NCBI RefSeq assembly: GCF_000350225.1
Contig: NW_005178827.1
Span: 52,666 to 116,665, forward strand
Direction: 5' to 3'
Source: Chondrus crispus
Taxonomy: Eukaryota > Rhodophyta > Florideophyceae > Gigartinales > Gigartinaceae
Length of the DNA: 64,000 nt
Part shown: one piece after another, positions 29,901-39,269 of the stretch
Layout: every line of letters begins with the position of its first letter
How positions within the stretch are numbered: the first letter of the stretch is position 1
Position numbers and translations under genes: made by a program
The notes under the pieces: model-generated
What the model was told of the DNA's origin: nothing
The model's database searches: none
Seen by the model: only the letters and a program-made list of their open reading frames with translations

Positions 29901-32900
29901 AATACAATCGAACTATGTCCGCATGAAGCAAGATATTTTGTTTCGACAAAACACTCTTTGAAGACCCTTGTAAATCTCGAAGGATATGCCTGGCTAATGT
30001 CAGCCTCTGAAGGCCCGTAAATAATACCATACCGGATTACGGGAGGATCACAGTTGACAGCCTCGTCTCCCTCTTGCGACCAAAGCTCTTGCAGTGCCAT
30101 TGATTCATAGCAGCGAGATGATAGCAAATGGGAACAGCGAGGACGCGGTCTTGAAACTGCTTCCTGGCATAGTGGGGCTTCAATCATCGCACATTCTTGC
30201 ATTTTGTCATGGCATGGTTGTCGCACCTCGCAACCACAGCTTCGAATGTGGTCCACTGCAACTTTGCACACTGGCGGTTCGTTTTCCCATTGTCGACGTC
30301 TGTAGCACGATGGACCGAGCGATCTGTGACCGCAAACTGGATGCACGTAATCCGCCACCGCCTTTTCACAATTCTTTAACTTCAAAGACCCATCGAGGAT
30401 TCCCATGTATTGATGGCAGGAGATTTTTAAAACATGCGAACATTCTGGTCTGTGATACGGGACTATGACTTCGCACTGGAACTTGCTCAATGCGTCCTTC
30501 AATGACTCGGCCTCCATGTTTTGCTTTTGGCGTACATTGCAACAATGAAGACTGATTTCTGAATGTGTATCGCATGGTCTTGGAACGAGCATTTTGCACT
30601 TGCTCGTATGCTGCCTTTGGGATGATGAGTGACAAAGTTCTTGACAGAGATGGCTACACCAAGGTAAGCTAAAAGTACATGGTTTCGAGCAAAAAGAGGC
30701 CAACTCTTCTCGCTTTGCCGGAAAATCACTTGGTGTGGAGATCTCTTTCGACGAATCAGGATGCCGTGGGCAGCGAATATCTAGTTTCCGACCAATGCGG
30801 CTGGGCTGCCCCATTATTCCTTCATTCGCGCCTTGCCCTGCGTTTGTGTGAGAACATTCACGATCTTTGAGCAGACGGAGCCAGTGCAGAGGGGCGCTTC
30901 CATTTTGATGATTGGAACCAAAAGCTCGAGATGAACCAAGGATGTAAAACCCGATAGGAGCCCTGGACGCCTCAATAGTAATTTGATTTTGTATAGCAGT
31001 AAAGAGATTGTCAGGCCTGGTGCAGACGAGTGATAGAATAACAACGTCGTTTTCATCGCCTTCATAGCGATCAACTGTTGAAACCGTAACCTCATTTCTT
31101 CTAGCTCCCTTCGTGCCATTAGGTTGCCCCAAAACCGCGCCAGGTATTCCCCGCAGTTTTTTGACAATCTTGATCTTTTGGCCTTTGTAGGGTGTTATAA
31201 CAGTGATGCCTGCTGGAGCAACTCCGCACTGAAGAAGCCATCTGACCAATCCAGCGCAAAACTCAGCCTCTTTATTGTTGCAACGAGATAGACCAACGGA
31301 TGTTCGCTCTTCTTCACCCTCAATTTCCCAGAAGAAGACGGCCGACTCTAAACCTGGTACAGCATTCCCTTGCCCGTACCACAGATCGCGTTCAGATGAC
31401 TCTGGTTCGGGCTCTTTATCCTTGAGGGAAGACCAGGTCCTCTTTATGGTTGGTTGAAACTGACAGTCACTTATTCGCTGAGAAAGGGTACATGCATGAT
31501 CAGTGATGTTAACAACATCCTCGTACTCGCAGTTTGTCAAAGCCGAAACTTCGGGCCGCATTGGTCGCTGTTCATCAAGAACTGTGCAATGGCTTGTCCT
31601 TCCAGCGCCACCACCTGCCCCGCTCTGGACCAAACGCTCAAGCAAGGACACTTTTGTAGAGCGAAAATTGACCTGAGTCGGAAACCAACATGGCTGAACA
31701 TATGCAGGCAGCTGGCGATGGTTTCTAATCAGTTCTAGCTTGCGCAGCGACCGCACGGCAAGCACGGAAACAAGAGTTGGCTCAAGAACTTCGCAAGCCT
31801 CTTCCACGACCATAGCAAATGGTTCTGACGCCCTAATTGCTTTCAGGCGTCCGGTTGCGCCTACTATCGTTGAGCCTATTAACCTCGCCTTTTTGAAAGC
31901 ATAAGCCGCGGCTTCCTGTAGCTCCCGACGGGCAAGTTCGACGTGGTCTTCTGCAAGAACGACTAGGTCATCAATAGAGCGGATGACGCCTCCAAGAAAC
32001 TCCGATACAAGACTCCAGCGCTTAGAATGTGACTGGTTCCAATTCCATTCGTCTGAACTTGATAAATACCCACTGACTGCACTTGCTACTTGAGCTTGTC
32101 TATGGTTATTGCCGATGGTTGATATTACAGCCCCTTCGCACCACCCGTCGTTATGTACCGAAGTTGGTTTTTGGGCACTATGAGCGTTACAAAAGAACGT
32201 GGAACCGTGGCTCGCGTTGCCGACTGTTTTGCAGCGTTTCTGCTTGGTAGTGATTCCTTCGCAACGCACTTCAACGGGTGTTGCAAGTACTGTACTCGCC
32301 ATCACGCAACCGCCTGCGTCATTTGGAGCGACACAGCGTGGCGGTGGATTAGACCCACCGAGCCAGTTGTCAAGCAAAAACACCATACGACTCTTTCCTA
32401 TTGTTAACCAGTGTTCTGTTCCCTTGTTTAGGCTGCTCAGGTGCTCTATTCCCTCATGGTGCAGATCTAAGGTTGACAAGTCATCTCGTAGAAGAGACTG
32501 AATGAGCCCATATGCCGTTGCGCTATTGAGTTCGTTGCAGGAGTCGGCAGCGTTGACACGGCCATGAAGGAGCAAAGCATGTGCTAAAACCAAAACTGCG
32601 TCATATACTCTCTCTCCAAACGCGAGTGATGTCTTGACTTCTATGGTCCTCAGAGTTTTCAGGCGCTCAGCTTGCTCTGTAAAGCTCTCACCAAATTCAT
32701 CTTGCACTTTACGCCAGCTTCTCAGAACCCCTTTTACTGCACGAAGGCTGGCGACACGTCTTGAAAGCGTCTCCTGCGCTCTAATTTCAACAGCGTTGCG
32801 GCCCTCGCAATACTGATGTAAACGCCCGTCTTCCGGCTTTCCACATCTAATCATTCCGCGAACTAGAGATGAATGGCAGCCCTCGGCTTTCATCACGTCC

Positions 32901-35083
32901 AGAAGAAACTGATCAAGGGGGCGGTTCTTGTATGAAAGCACAACTATGGGACCCACCGACATGCCAGACTTTGTCGCATAGGATCGTATGACGTCCAAAG
33001 CACGGACCAGAACGACACCAACGTAACTTTTTCCAGTGCCAGGAGGACCCTGCGTGCAGTGCATAGGACTTGAAAGAGACGCTGACAGCGCCCGCAGTTG
33101 CGTTCCGTATAGGTTGGCGTTCTTTGCTAGTTGCACGAGGGAACGACTCAGGTCTGATCGGATGTTTTCTGGAAGCCGCTTGATCAGGTCAATTTCGCTT
33201 ATCGCCAGAGCACTTTCGATCGCTTGTTCTATACTTGTGTGAACAATAGGTTCAGTTCGAATTTCTCTAGAACCGATCAGAACGTCCGAGAACAGGAGTT
33301 GCTCGAGGTGACTGTGGAATTCTACGTCGGTAATTGTGGATAGTACAGAAATCACTTCAGGCACCAACACTTGCAGGTCGATAACGGCCACCCATGCCCC
33401 TCTTTCAAGCCCTTCTTCGTTCCGAGGGAGCGTTGATACATCTGCACGATTGAGTAGGCGTAGAGCTAAGCGACCTTTGCTTCGCTCATGGAAGTCCTTT
33501 CCCGAGCCGCTTTTTTGGTTCACAGGTACAACCTCTGCCCATTGGAGGGCGTGTTGAGAAGAAAGTGGCTCTCCTGATATCCTAAGACGCATCACAGCAA
33601 CAAGTGCAGAACATTTAAGGCGATACGTCGTCTTCCAATTGGGAGAAACAGAAGGGGGTTTGCGGGACTTCATTTGCGAAAGAACGTAAACAACGCCGTC
33701 TCGTCTGACTGTGTCGCGTTCAACAAGGCAGTCATATACGTCAGTTGACGCCCGCGGCCCAGGATTACTAGTTAATTTGTGTTGCTGTTCGGCCAAACAA
33801 CGTTGGCACGCAACATCATGACCACTTCGAGAACATCGCCAGTGTGCAGGCCTCATGCAAATCTTGCCGCCGGACAGACGACGGCGACACTTCTTTTTAC
33901 GTGCATTGGAAATCACAGTACAAAGCGGTCGTCGACATGACTGGTCATCTTGCCCCCGGGTTTGGCATTTTGGGAACACTGCTCCGGCTCCCCAATAGAA
34001 CGTGAGCATTGTGACCAGTCGCCGCAGCGTGTGAATGTAATGGTCTACACTGTCATTGCTCCGGATTAAGTGTGGCGCGTCCAACCATTCACCTTTCTGG
34101 AGCCATGCAAGTGTCGGTGTGCGCCAGCCACTCCAAGTCTTGTCGTCAGCCTCAACCGCAATGCCATGGTCTTGATCAGTATCATCGGTGATCTGGCGCT
34201 TGTAACTACACGCTAAGCCGTCAAGCAACGGCAACAAGCGAGTAACAAGAATAGCCCCACGGGTTGCGAGGGAAGGATCTGAAATCGAGCGGAGGATGGC
34301 ACCATGGGATATGCTACGCAGTTCCTGCGTTTTTGCTTCACAATCAGACCGTTCATGTAATGAGATTTCTGCCGGGTAACTGCGCAAGCGATTCTCAACA
34401 ACGTCTGCAACATGTTCAAGGGTCTCAACCAGAGATCTTGCGTTTTGCGTTTGTTTAGCACAACTATGAACAAGGATAAATAGCACGCTCAGCACATCGT
34501 TAGGAGGAGGCGCCAATATTGTCGTTGCCGGGAAGCGCATGATTGCACGTGCAAGCGTGCAGGCGTGGTGGGCTTGGGCGCCTTTGCCGACCACGGCCCA
34601 ACACTGCATCCAGAGCTCAAGATCTCGAGGCTTGCTTATGTCGAGCCTAAAATGGCGTGCGGAAAGCGCCTTCTGAACACGATTTAGAAACTCGACAATG
34701 GTATCTGATGTGTGATGAGGTGAAGCCCTAGCCTTCTGATGCCCCTGTGGCGAATTGGCATGAGAGAATTTACATCGGCCTCCGAAGCAACACGAGCCCT
34801 TTTCCATGAAACTGGAACATAAGGGAGATTGCGGAGATCCAGAAGCGTAATTTGTGTTCTCGCGGCGTGTGTTTGGTACTTTGTGGGAATAGTGGCATTT
34901 GTCACCAACCTTGCAGGAGCCGTTTGATTGAAACTCATAGCATATTTGCTGGGATTGTCCGTTGCCACTATCTCCAACATCTGATGCAGGCCGAGAATGC
35001 GTAAAGCCACCGCGACCAGAAATAGGAGAGAGATCGGATGGCTCTTGAGTCCCGTCTCGACGTTTAGTGTGTTTCTTGGGCAT
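26927..35083 (-). CDS. ZNFX1-like SF1 helicase with CCCH fingers, NFX1 repeats and C-terminal RING/RBR-like E3 module
   Basis: This single uninterrupted frame encodes 2718 residues. Two CCCH zinc fingers lie at about residues 48-67 (CYEFQSNGSCKVGDKCHYSH) and 89-108. A superfamily-1 helicase of UPF1/ZNFX1 type follows: Walker A GPPGTGKS at 679-686, Walker B as VVEEACEVLEP near 1088, motif III as RNHRQL where GDxxQL is usual, then TVDRYEGDENDVVILS and SRAPIGFYILG (motifs V/VI). VVEEACEVLE and the LLERLV that follows are typical of ZNFX1. From about 1430 to 2200 there are many NFX1-type Cys/His repeats (CSHLCQELCH, PCGHPCTVSC, CGHEISWQC). The end carries a RING (CEICMD...GCPDDHFLCGEC, about 2465) and, after a coiled coil, a RING2-like finger with CPNC, DGCFDLTC and FCAWC (about 2610-2640), its DGC Cys matching the RBR catalytic Cys. 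ATG 35083 was chosen; an upstream GTG adds 12 residues. Confidence 0.9.
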   Translation of the reverse strand: MPKKHTKRRDGTQEPSDLSPISGRGGFTHSRPASDVGDSGNGQSQQICYEFQSNGSCKVGDKCHYSHKVPNTRRENTNYASGSPQSPLCSSFMEKGSCCFGGRCKFSHANSPQGHQKARASPHHTSDTIVEFLNRVQKALSARHFRLDISKPRDLELWMQCWAVVGKGAQAHHACTLARAIMRFPATTILAPPPNDVLSVLFILVHSCAKQTQNARSLVETLEHVADVVENRLRSYPAEISLHERSDCEAKTQELRSISHGAILRSISDPSLATRGAILVTRLLPLLDGLACSYKRQITDDTDQDHGIAVEADDKTWSGWRTPTLAWLQKGEWLDAPHLIRSNDSVDHYIHTLRRLVTMLTFYWGAGAVFPKCQTRGQDDQSCRRPLCTVISNARKKKCRRRLSGGKICMRPAHWRCSRSGHDVACQRCLAEQQHKLTSNPGPRASTDVYDCLVERDTVRRDGVVYVLSQMKSRKPPSVSPNWKTTYRLKCSALVAVMRLRISGEPLSSQHALQWAEVVPVNQKSGSGKDFHERSKGRLALRLLNRADVSTLPRNEEGLERGAWVAVIDLQVLVPEVISVLSTITDVEFHSHLEQLLFSDVLIGSREIRTEPIVHTSIEQAIESALAISEIDLIKRLPENIRSDLSRSLVQLAKNANLYGTQLRALSASLSSPMHCTQGPPGTGKSYVGVVLVRALDVIRSYATKSGMSVGPIVVLSYKNRPLDQFLLDVMKAEGCHSSLVRGMIRCGKPEDGRLHQYCEGRNAVEIRAQETLSRRVASLRAVKGVLRSWRKVQDEFGESFTEQAERLKTLRTIEVKTSLAFGERVYDAVLVLAHALLLHGRVNAADSCNELNSATAYGLIQSLLRDDLSTLDLHHEGIEHLSSLNKGTEHWLTIGKSRMVFLLDNWLGGSNPPPRCVAPNDAGGCVMASTVLATPVEVRCEGITTKQKRCKTVGNASHGSTFFCNAHSAQKPTSVHNDGWCEGAVISTIGNNHRQAQVASAVSGYLSSSDEWNWNQSHSKRWSLVSEFLGGVIRSIDDLVVLAEDHVELARRELQEAAAYAFKKARLIGSTIVGATGRLKAIRASEPFAMVVEEACEVLEPTLVSVLAVRSLRKLELIRNHRQLPAYVQPCWFPTQVNFRSTKVSLLERLVQSGAGGGAGRTSHCTVLDEQRPMRPEVSALTNCEYEDVVNITDHACTLSQRISDCQFQPTIKRTWSSLKDKEPEPESSERDLWYGQGNAVPGLESAVFFWEIEGEEERTSVGLSRCNNKEAEFCAGLVRWLLQCGVAPAGITVITPYKGQKIKIVKKLRGIPGAVLGQPNGTKGARRNEVTVSTVDRYEGDENDVVILSLVCTRPDNLFTAIQNQITIEASRAPIGFYILGSSRAFGSNHQNGSAPLHWLRLLKDRECSHTNAGQGANEGIMGQPSRIGRKLDIRCPRHPDSSKEISTPSDFPAKREELASFCSKPCTFSLPWCSHLCQELCHSSSQRQHTSKCKMLVPRPCDTHSEISLHCCNVRQKQNMEAESLKDALSKFQCEVIVPYHRPECSHVLKISCHQYMGILDGSLKLKNCEKAVADYVHPVCGHRSLGPSCYRRRQWENEPPVCKVAVDHIRSCGCEVRQPCHDKMQECAMIEAPLCQEAVSRPRPRCSHLLSSRCYESMALQELWSQEGDEAVNCDPPVIRYGIIYGPSEADISQAYPSRFTRVFKECFVETKYLASCGHSSIVLCSKAFKLAVGTIDEPPCTEIVIFQSPICGHQIASQCYLRTACRALANTVFEEHVNLATGQVQRFAQERMLRAAPPLDPILNKLRNACSCSVVIARECGHETSAFSCSRIFASLKHKKFPSCNAPVVLKRPCGHPCTVSCHHRGNTLPVCSEYVDEVFKYPCGKSGHTLQPKTCHHLRLLQASTDIQCPLQVKAVRARCGHAFELPCHMEGKLRKKTPGSCLNAKISPRIVQEGADYCESALGVPACLERVSYRRMCGHIDSDVQCDIAFQWAEFPQEAPACRHEIAMKSPLCEHQLLIACNQKADILAADLWRGQPPERITLSMDDEVRTCPVVHEGVQLPALPALQTIALLRCGESTLLQRKCGHEKTVPCETIFTAMTSICEQLENVECAGCGQTSAQPCHELKKNPDGLRCNRVVKKKCSVCRINITPAPCYMEAVQCGSVVNANLQCGHEISWQCGDEDPRWKPLMKVCIVCTHKRWLDVHATVSLQKEVAAKASPRNEKTTILANAAENRLHGANSCDIFNINALLAVLRSRALENLPESWIMKCDRVQCIPVERLLQSYLRLLQQNIDNFAAAIRNGERERRLCAPPQFPSEDGAYDIIYCTRTSKEEPEDCFRSLMTRYGMGITGKILSEKSIVHESEKRRHNAPWSIFVGAVLRHQMLDDVEPFMAQVRSDCCQTEARKKALKQMQSCRAKGYDHISLKPMGEPFGRVFWTAGSVIPLYQVELQFHRRCEICMDNIPAFKAWGCPDDHFLCGECFGSYAKRAQEPGTLRRIVDQDGNLACPHDGCKRTYDILHLLRQRQDASEEELQPLQSELEKLKIATHAKRHVKAALDVQKMELEAEFKRIQQIQDLDERRAEILRLEIIDQILTLRCPNCRMAFIDFDGCFDLTCDGCMHHFCAWCISHFSRHDVHSHVAHCPKSPQQGAVYGQMEQFTRLHSVRRRQLVVQRLKGEVREVQKLTLARVRGELQDLNIHIKLDQLVTD

Positions 35084-35623
35084 ATCGCGTGCAAATGCCG
35101 AGGACAGACGAATTAACACGTGTTTCCGGTTTCTGGGCTATGCGAGTAAGTGTAGCAGAGCGCAGGACCGCTGATCGCCCTTAAATCTTCTCGCTTCGTA
35201 AAAGTCTTCCTGAAGGTGGGTCTGCGAGAGAGAACATTGGGAAGGAAAGGTTGAAGAGTTGTGATGGGTCGCGAATGTTCGTTGAAGATTCCTTCCGGCT
35301 TACCGACCCTTCTTGGGAAAGGTCTGTCGGGTCTTAAAGATTGAAAACTGGTTCTCCTGGTTGTGAATAAACTTTGATATTCTTATCATACGCGATATTC
35401 ACCCTGATTTAAATACAATTCTCAATAAATTGAATTAGAGTACACTGTAGGGGCAGAAGAGGCATCGAATTAGTTGAAAACTCAAAATAAGGCACCCTAT
35501 CACAGTACAGGGGGGGGTCGAGATACTGTATACTGTAGTGCTACCCTGTGTCAGTGGGCCGAAAACGGCACTACAGTGAACCCTTGACAGAAGGGATGGC
35601 TTGGTGGAAGGGCCAGACTCTCG
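35084..35623. other. Spacer upstream of the helicase gene
   Basis: This is the promoter side of the minus-strand helicase gene. It has no coding content. Around 35515-35535 there is a small cluster of overlapping TACTGTA motifs after a G-rich run, and short inverted pairs CACTGTAG / CTACAGTG at about 35445 and 35570 that could be a tiny miniature element. Confidence 0.45.
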
Positions 35624-35625
35624 TA

Positions 35626-35830
35626 CGGTACCGCCAATAATTATAGCCGCACCCCACAAATATGCATTGCTGGTAAAGGAATCTTACTTTGCATAAAAAA
35701 ACAGCTTTGTCCTTGACGCATTCCTGCACGCCGAGTCCAAAACAATGCTCAGATTTTGAAACGCATCAATAGTTTGGAAGATATGCATCAAAAACCATTT
35801 ATGGGGTGACAGTAATTATAGAGTACAGTG
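35626..35830 (+). repeat. Left terminal inverted repeat of the Tc1 element
   Basis: Pairs with 36984-37188. The outer 30 bases and an inner 30-base block (35801-35830, ATGGGGTGACAGTAATTATA) are conserved at the same spacing (175 versus 174 bases). Within each end the inner block resembles the outer block in inverse orientation (both contain GTAC-GTAC, AATTA and CACCCC), so each end can fold back. Confidence 0.8.
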
Positions 35831-35854
35831 CTTCTAAACAACCATAACTCTGGT

Positions 35855-36853
35855 TCAGTACTTCGTAGGGCCACCTTTGGCCATCGCACAGTCAAGGCAA
35901 CGCTTCTGCATGCTTCCTACTAACTTATCCAACGTCTCAGTGTTGATATTTTCCCAGCAGTCCATTATACATTCGAGTAGCTCATCGATATTATTAAACT
36001 GCCTTTCATGTGCGTACACTTTCCTTGCCAAGATCTCCCAAAAGTTTTCTATAGGGTTGAGGTGAGGGGACTTGGCAGGCCAGTCCATAACGTGCACTTC
36101 CTCCTCTTCAAACCATTCGTAAACGCGATTAGCACGGTGTACAGCTGCACCATCTTGCATAAACGTCCAGCTAGGACCGAGCTCTTGATCAACAAAAGGA
36201 AGGAGATTGGTCTCGAGAGTCTAAATATACTTGAGCGCATTCTGCTTCCCTTCTAAAACGACCAAGTCACACTTCTTTTTCCCAGCAAACGCACCCCAAA
36301 CCATCACCGAATCACCCCCTTGCTGCCGCTTTGAAAAAACCTTTCTATCCTTTCGTAAGTCATGCCAATAAAACGCGAAGCCGTCTGGTCCGTCGAGATT
36401 AAACTTCTTCTCGTCAGACCAGACTACATTTGCCCAATCACCAGGCGTCCAGGTCACCTTATCTCGAACCCAACTTTCTCACGCGATTTTGTGGCGCGGA
36501 AGCATCATTGGTGCGCGTGCCATGCGCATATACTGAAGGGTGGGAGTGCTGCTGAGTATTGCACGCACGTGGCTGGACTTAACAGGGAGCTGGAGTGTCT
36601 TGACAAGTTCTGTTGATGTCATTTCTCCCTTGTGCGCTTCTCGGATCAGCGCCCTTTTTGCCTGCGCAGACAGCGTAGGCTTCCTCCCGCTCCTTTTCTT
36701 TGTTCCGTAGAGCTCGGGGGCTTTCAAGTAGCTAGCTACTACTTTTGCGGACCTGCCTAGATGCTTCGCGATGCGGCGTATCGACCACTGAGCATCATGC
36801 AGGCCCGCAATTTTTCCTTTTTCTTCAGCCGTTAAGGATTTACCGCGCGGCAT
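35855..36853 (-). pseudogene. Tc1/mariner transposase (DD34E) with two stop codons
   Basis: A single frame of 333 codons on the minus strand runs from ATG 36853 (MPRGKSLTAEEKGKIAGLHD) to a stop at 35855-35857. It has an N-terminal paired-type helix-turn-helix with a GRKP linker (about residues 1-75). The catalytic triad is Asp in VVWSDEKKF, Asp in MQDGAAVH and Glu in SPHLNPIENFW. The last two are separated by exactly 34 residues, the Tc1 signature. Two in-frame stops interrupt it, a TGA near 36480 and a TAG near 36220, with no frame shifts seen. The coding sequence is otherwise well preserved, so inactivation looks fairly recent. It could be mobilised in trans because both ends are intact. 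Confidence 0.9.
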
Positions 36854-36983
36854 AATTGGGGGGTCTGTTAGGTACTTTTTTACACGGAAGGCTGCTTGTG
36901 TTGAAGCGTATTGTATTGGGCTTTTAACGAGCTAAAGAACGCGGCAAGCAGTCTTTCGGTTGCCGAGTTCTTGGCGCGAGAAT

Positions 36984-37188
36984 GTACTGTACTCTATACT
37001 TAATGTCACCCCATGAATACACATGTATTAATATCTGCAAAAGTATTTATGCTTTGCAAAATCTGATTGCAGATTCCGACTCAGCACGCATTGTTTTATC
37101 AAGAATGTTGTTGTTTTTTATGCAAAGTGTGCTGCGTGCCACAGCACGGCACAACTTGGGGGTGCAGCTATAAATAATGGCGGTACTG
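36984..37188 (-). repeat. Right terminal inverted repeat of the Tc1 element
   Basis: Partner of 35626-35830. It contains two TACTGTAC motifs, one at each sub-repeat, close to the TA target site. Confidence 0.8.
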
Positions 37189-37190
37189 TA

Positions 37191-39269
37191 CACTATGTCA
37201 AGGAATTTCTTGTGTGAGGACCCGTTTTATGTACCATATTGTGTTCCAGTACCTACATCTACCCTTCCCCGGCAGGGTAATTTGGAACGCATTCCCTTTT
37301 TTAAAATGGAGAAAGTACTTGTTTAAGGGTTTTGTTGCCAAAACAGGGTCCATTCGAAGCGCCGTATTCTCGTCGATAAAATGAGCCTATCAATTCTTCA
37401 TGTGCCTGGATCTCGTGAGAACCTACCCAAATCTATTGTTAATGGTCAACATTGCCGGAATTCCAGAAAATTCGGCAATTTGGAACGTGTTTTTGGGCGT
37501 GACAAGCAGGTTTTCAGGGAGTTAGAATAGTACACGTGTACAATTGGTGCAACGCTTGGCACATTAGTGAGTTTACGCCTGAAAAATTCACACAACATTC
37601 GCACAAGATTCTGCAACTAAACACACGTGTCAGATACAGTTCCAGAATTCCCGTACACGGAACCCGGCGAGTTACTGAAATGTGAGCTTTGTGTGAAGCC
37701 AAAACTGCAATGACTTCCCGACTTCCGGCCATTTTGATCGCCTCATCTGCACCACATCTGATTAACAGCACCTCTGAGGCACTTTTTAGCAGATGTGTTC
37801 CAGATCCCTCGACAAGCTTGTGGGATAACTCCTCTTCACCCTAGGCGGGGTGAGAAGCGGAGGCTTTATCGAGGGAGCACTCGGCGCGGATGCCACGCGC
37901 TAATTGAACCGATCGGACGAGCTCGCGAAATGAGAGTGGCTCACTGGCCGGTTACGCGCAGTCGCCTCGCGCGATAGACAACCGAAACGGACGTATGTAG
38001 GTGCGAAAGGGACGGGGGCGAGCTTGCCCCAGTTTACTGTTGGGGACGGGTGTCAGGTCTTAACCCCTCAGAAGGACGCCTCGGACACCTGTCCCAGTGC
38101 ACAGTAGTACAATACCTGCCGCCTAAAGCGTGCCGGGTACTGTACACAATTAAAAAGCTAGCGCCATAATTACTACTACCCCGCGGACGCTGCTACTACA
38201 CGTGTGCACTACTGTACACGCGTGATGCTTACAGACTACCGCACGGACGACGCGTGTGCTACTGTACACGTGCGCCACGACACGGCCGGTCGGTACACGC
38301 GCGCGCCCCCGACACGTGGGCACACCCGCCCACTTGTCCACCGTGCACGGCGGCACGGTTAATACCTACCCTCTGCAGGCCAGGTGAGGGCCGCCGCTGC
38401 CGCTCGGGCGGCTCTTCACCGCCTCCCCACACCCAAGCGTGCTTGTGGAACGAAGACACTAGTTCCGTACGGTCGTTTTGGGGTTATGATCCCCCTTTTT
38501 GCGCTCTCACCCCGGACGGCTGGCCAATTTTCGTAAATCCACCCTTCTTTTCCGTTGTTCGCGGCCAAAGTCGGCCGCAGAAGGGGGTCCACGCGGTGCA
38601 CAAGGATCTTTCTTGCGCGCTCGCGGCGTTGGGCGCTCGAAAACTGCTCGGTAGACCATCCTCGTGACCATTTTCCACGTGGTTATTTAGAAACGGTAAG
38701 AAACCGTAAGAAACCGTAGGCAACCATTTTGGTTTCCAAATACATCTGAGGCCGTTTTTTTAAGTTGGCACTCCCAGACGCAGAATATCCACACGAGTGC
38801 GATTCCGTCGTCAGAAATAGGCTACGATTTTTTCCCAAGGCGTGAGATGGAAAAACGTAGCCCAAATCGCGACTCAATTAAAAGCCGGTAAACGGGACGT
38901 ATCGCGATATAAAGAACCGGTTTTCGGTACAGCTCTCCATTTGCATAGGAGCGTGAGAGCGCGATCATCCGATCGGTGCGGCCAGGCGTGGCCGATAGCT
39001 GTCCGCGTGGACGCTTGGGAGATATTCCCATTTTGGGCCACACTCCCGGAGGGCTCGCCAATTTTGAAGGAATCTTTGTCCATTTGCGCGGGATCCGTCC
39101 AGTACGGGTTGCCTCGCGGTGCACAGTCGCTCGCCGCTAGCTCCGGGGGTTGCATAGCACGTCCGCCGCTTGTTTTCCCCCGAGGCTTGTGCGCGAGCGA
39201 ACGTCCGAGCGGTGCGACAGACAGCGGCCAAAACTTGCGCTACGCATGTGCGCTTGATCCTTGTTGGCG
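37191..39269. other. Gene-poor stretch
   Basis: About 2 kb without a recognisable gene. There is a cluster of CTACTGTACACG-type motifs at 38130-38270. Two loosely similar stretches (around 38500-38620 and 39030-39160, sharing GGCTGGCCAATTTT / GGCTCGCCAATTTT and GCGGTGCACA) look like old diverged duplicates. The right part is probably the decayed 3' end of the minus-strand Ty3 fossil next door. Confidence 0.4.

Larger units (their letters stand above)
35626..37188 (-). mobile_element. Tc1-family DNA transposon, dead copy with long ends
   Basis: The 1563-base element is flanked by TA target duplications (35624-35625 and 37189-37190). Its outer ends match as CGGTACCGCCAATAATTATAG and the inverse of CAGTACCGCCATTATTTATAG. 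The terminal inverted repeats are about 205 bases, with well conserved outer and inner portions and a diverged middle. The transposase gene lies on the minus strand. A TA duplication, a DD34E transposase and the length all fit Tc1/mariner. Confidence 0.85.
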
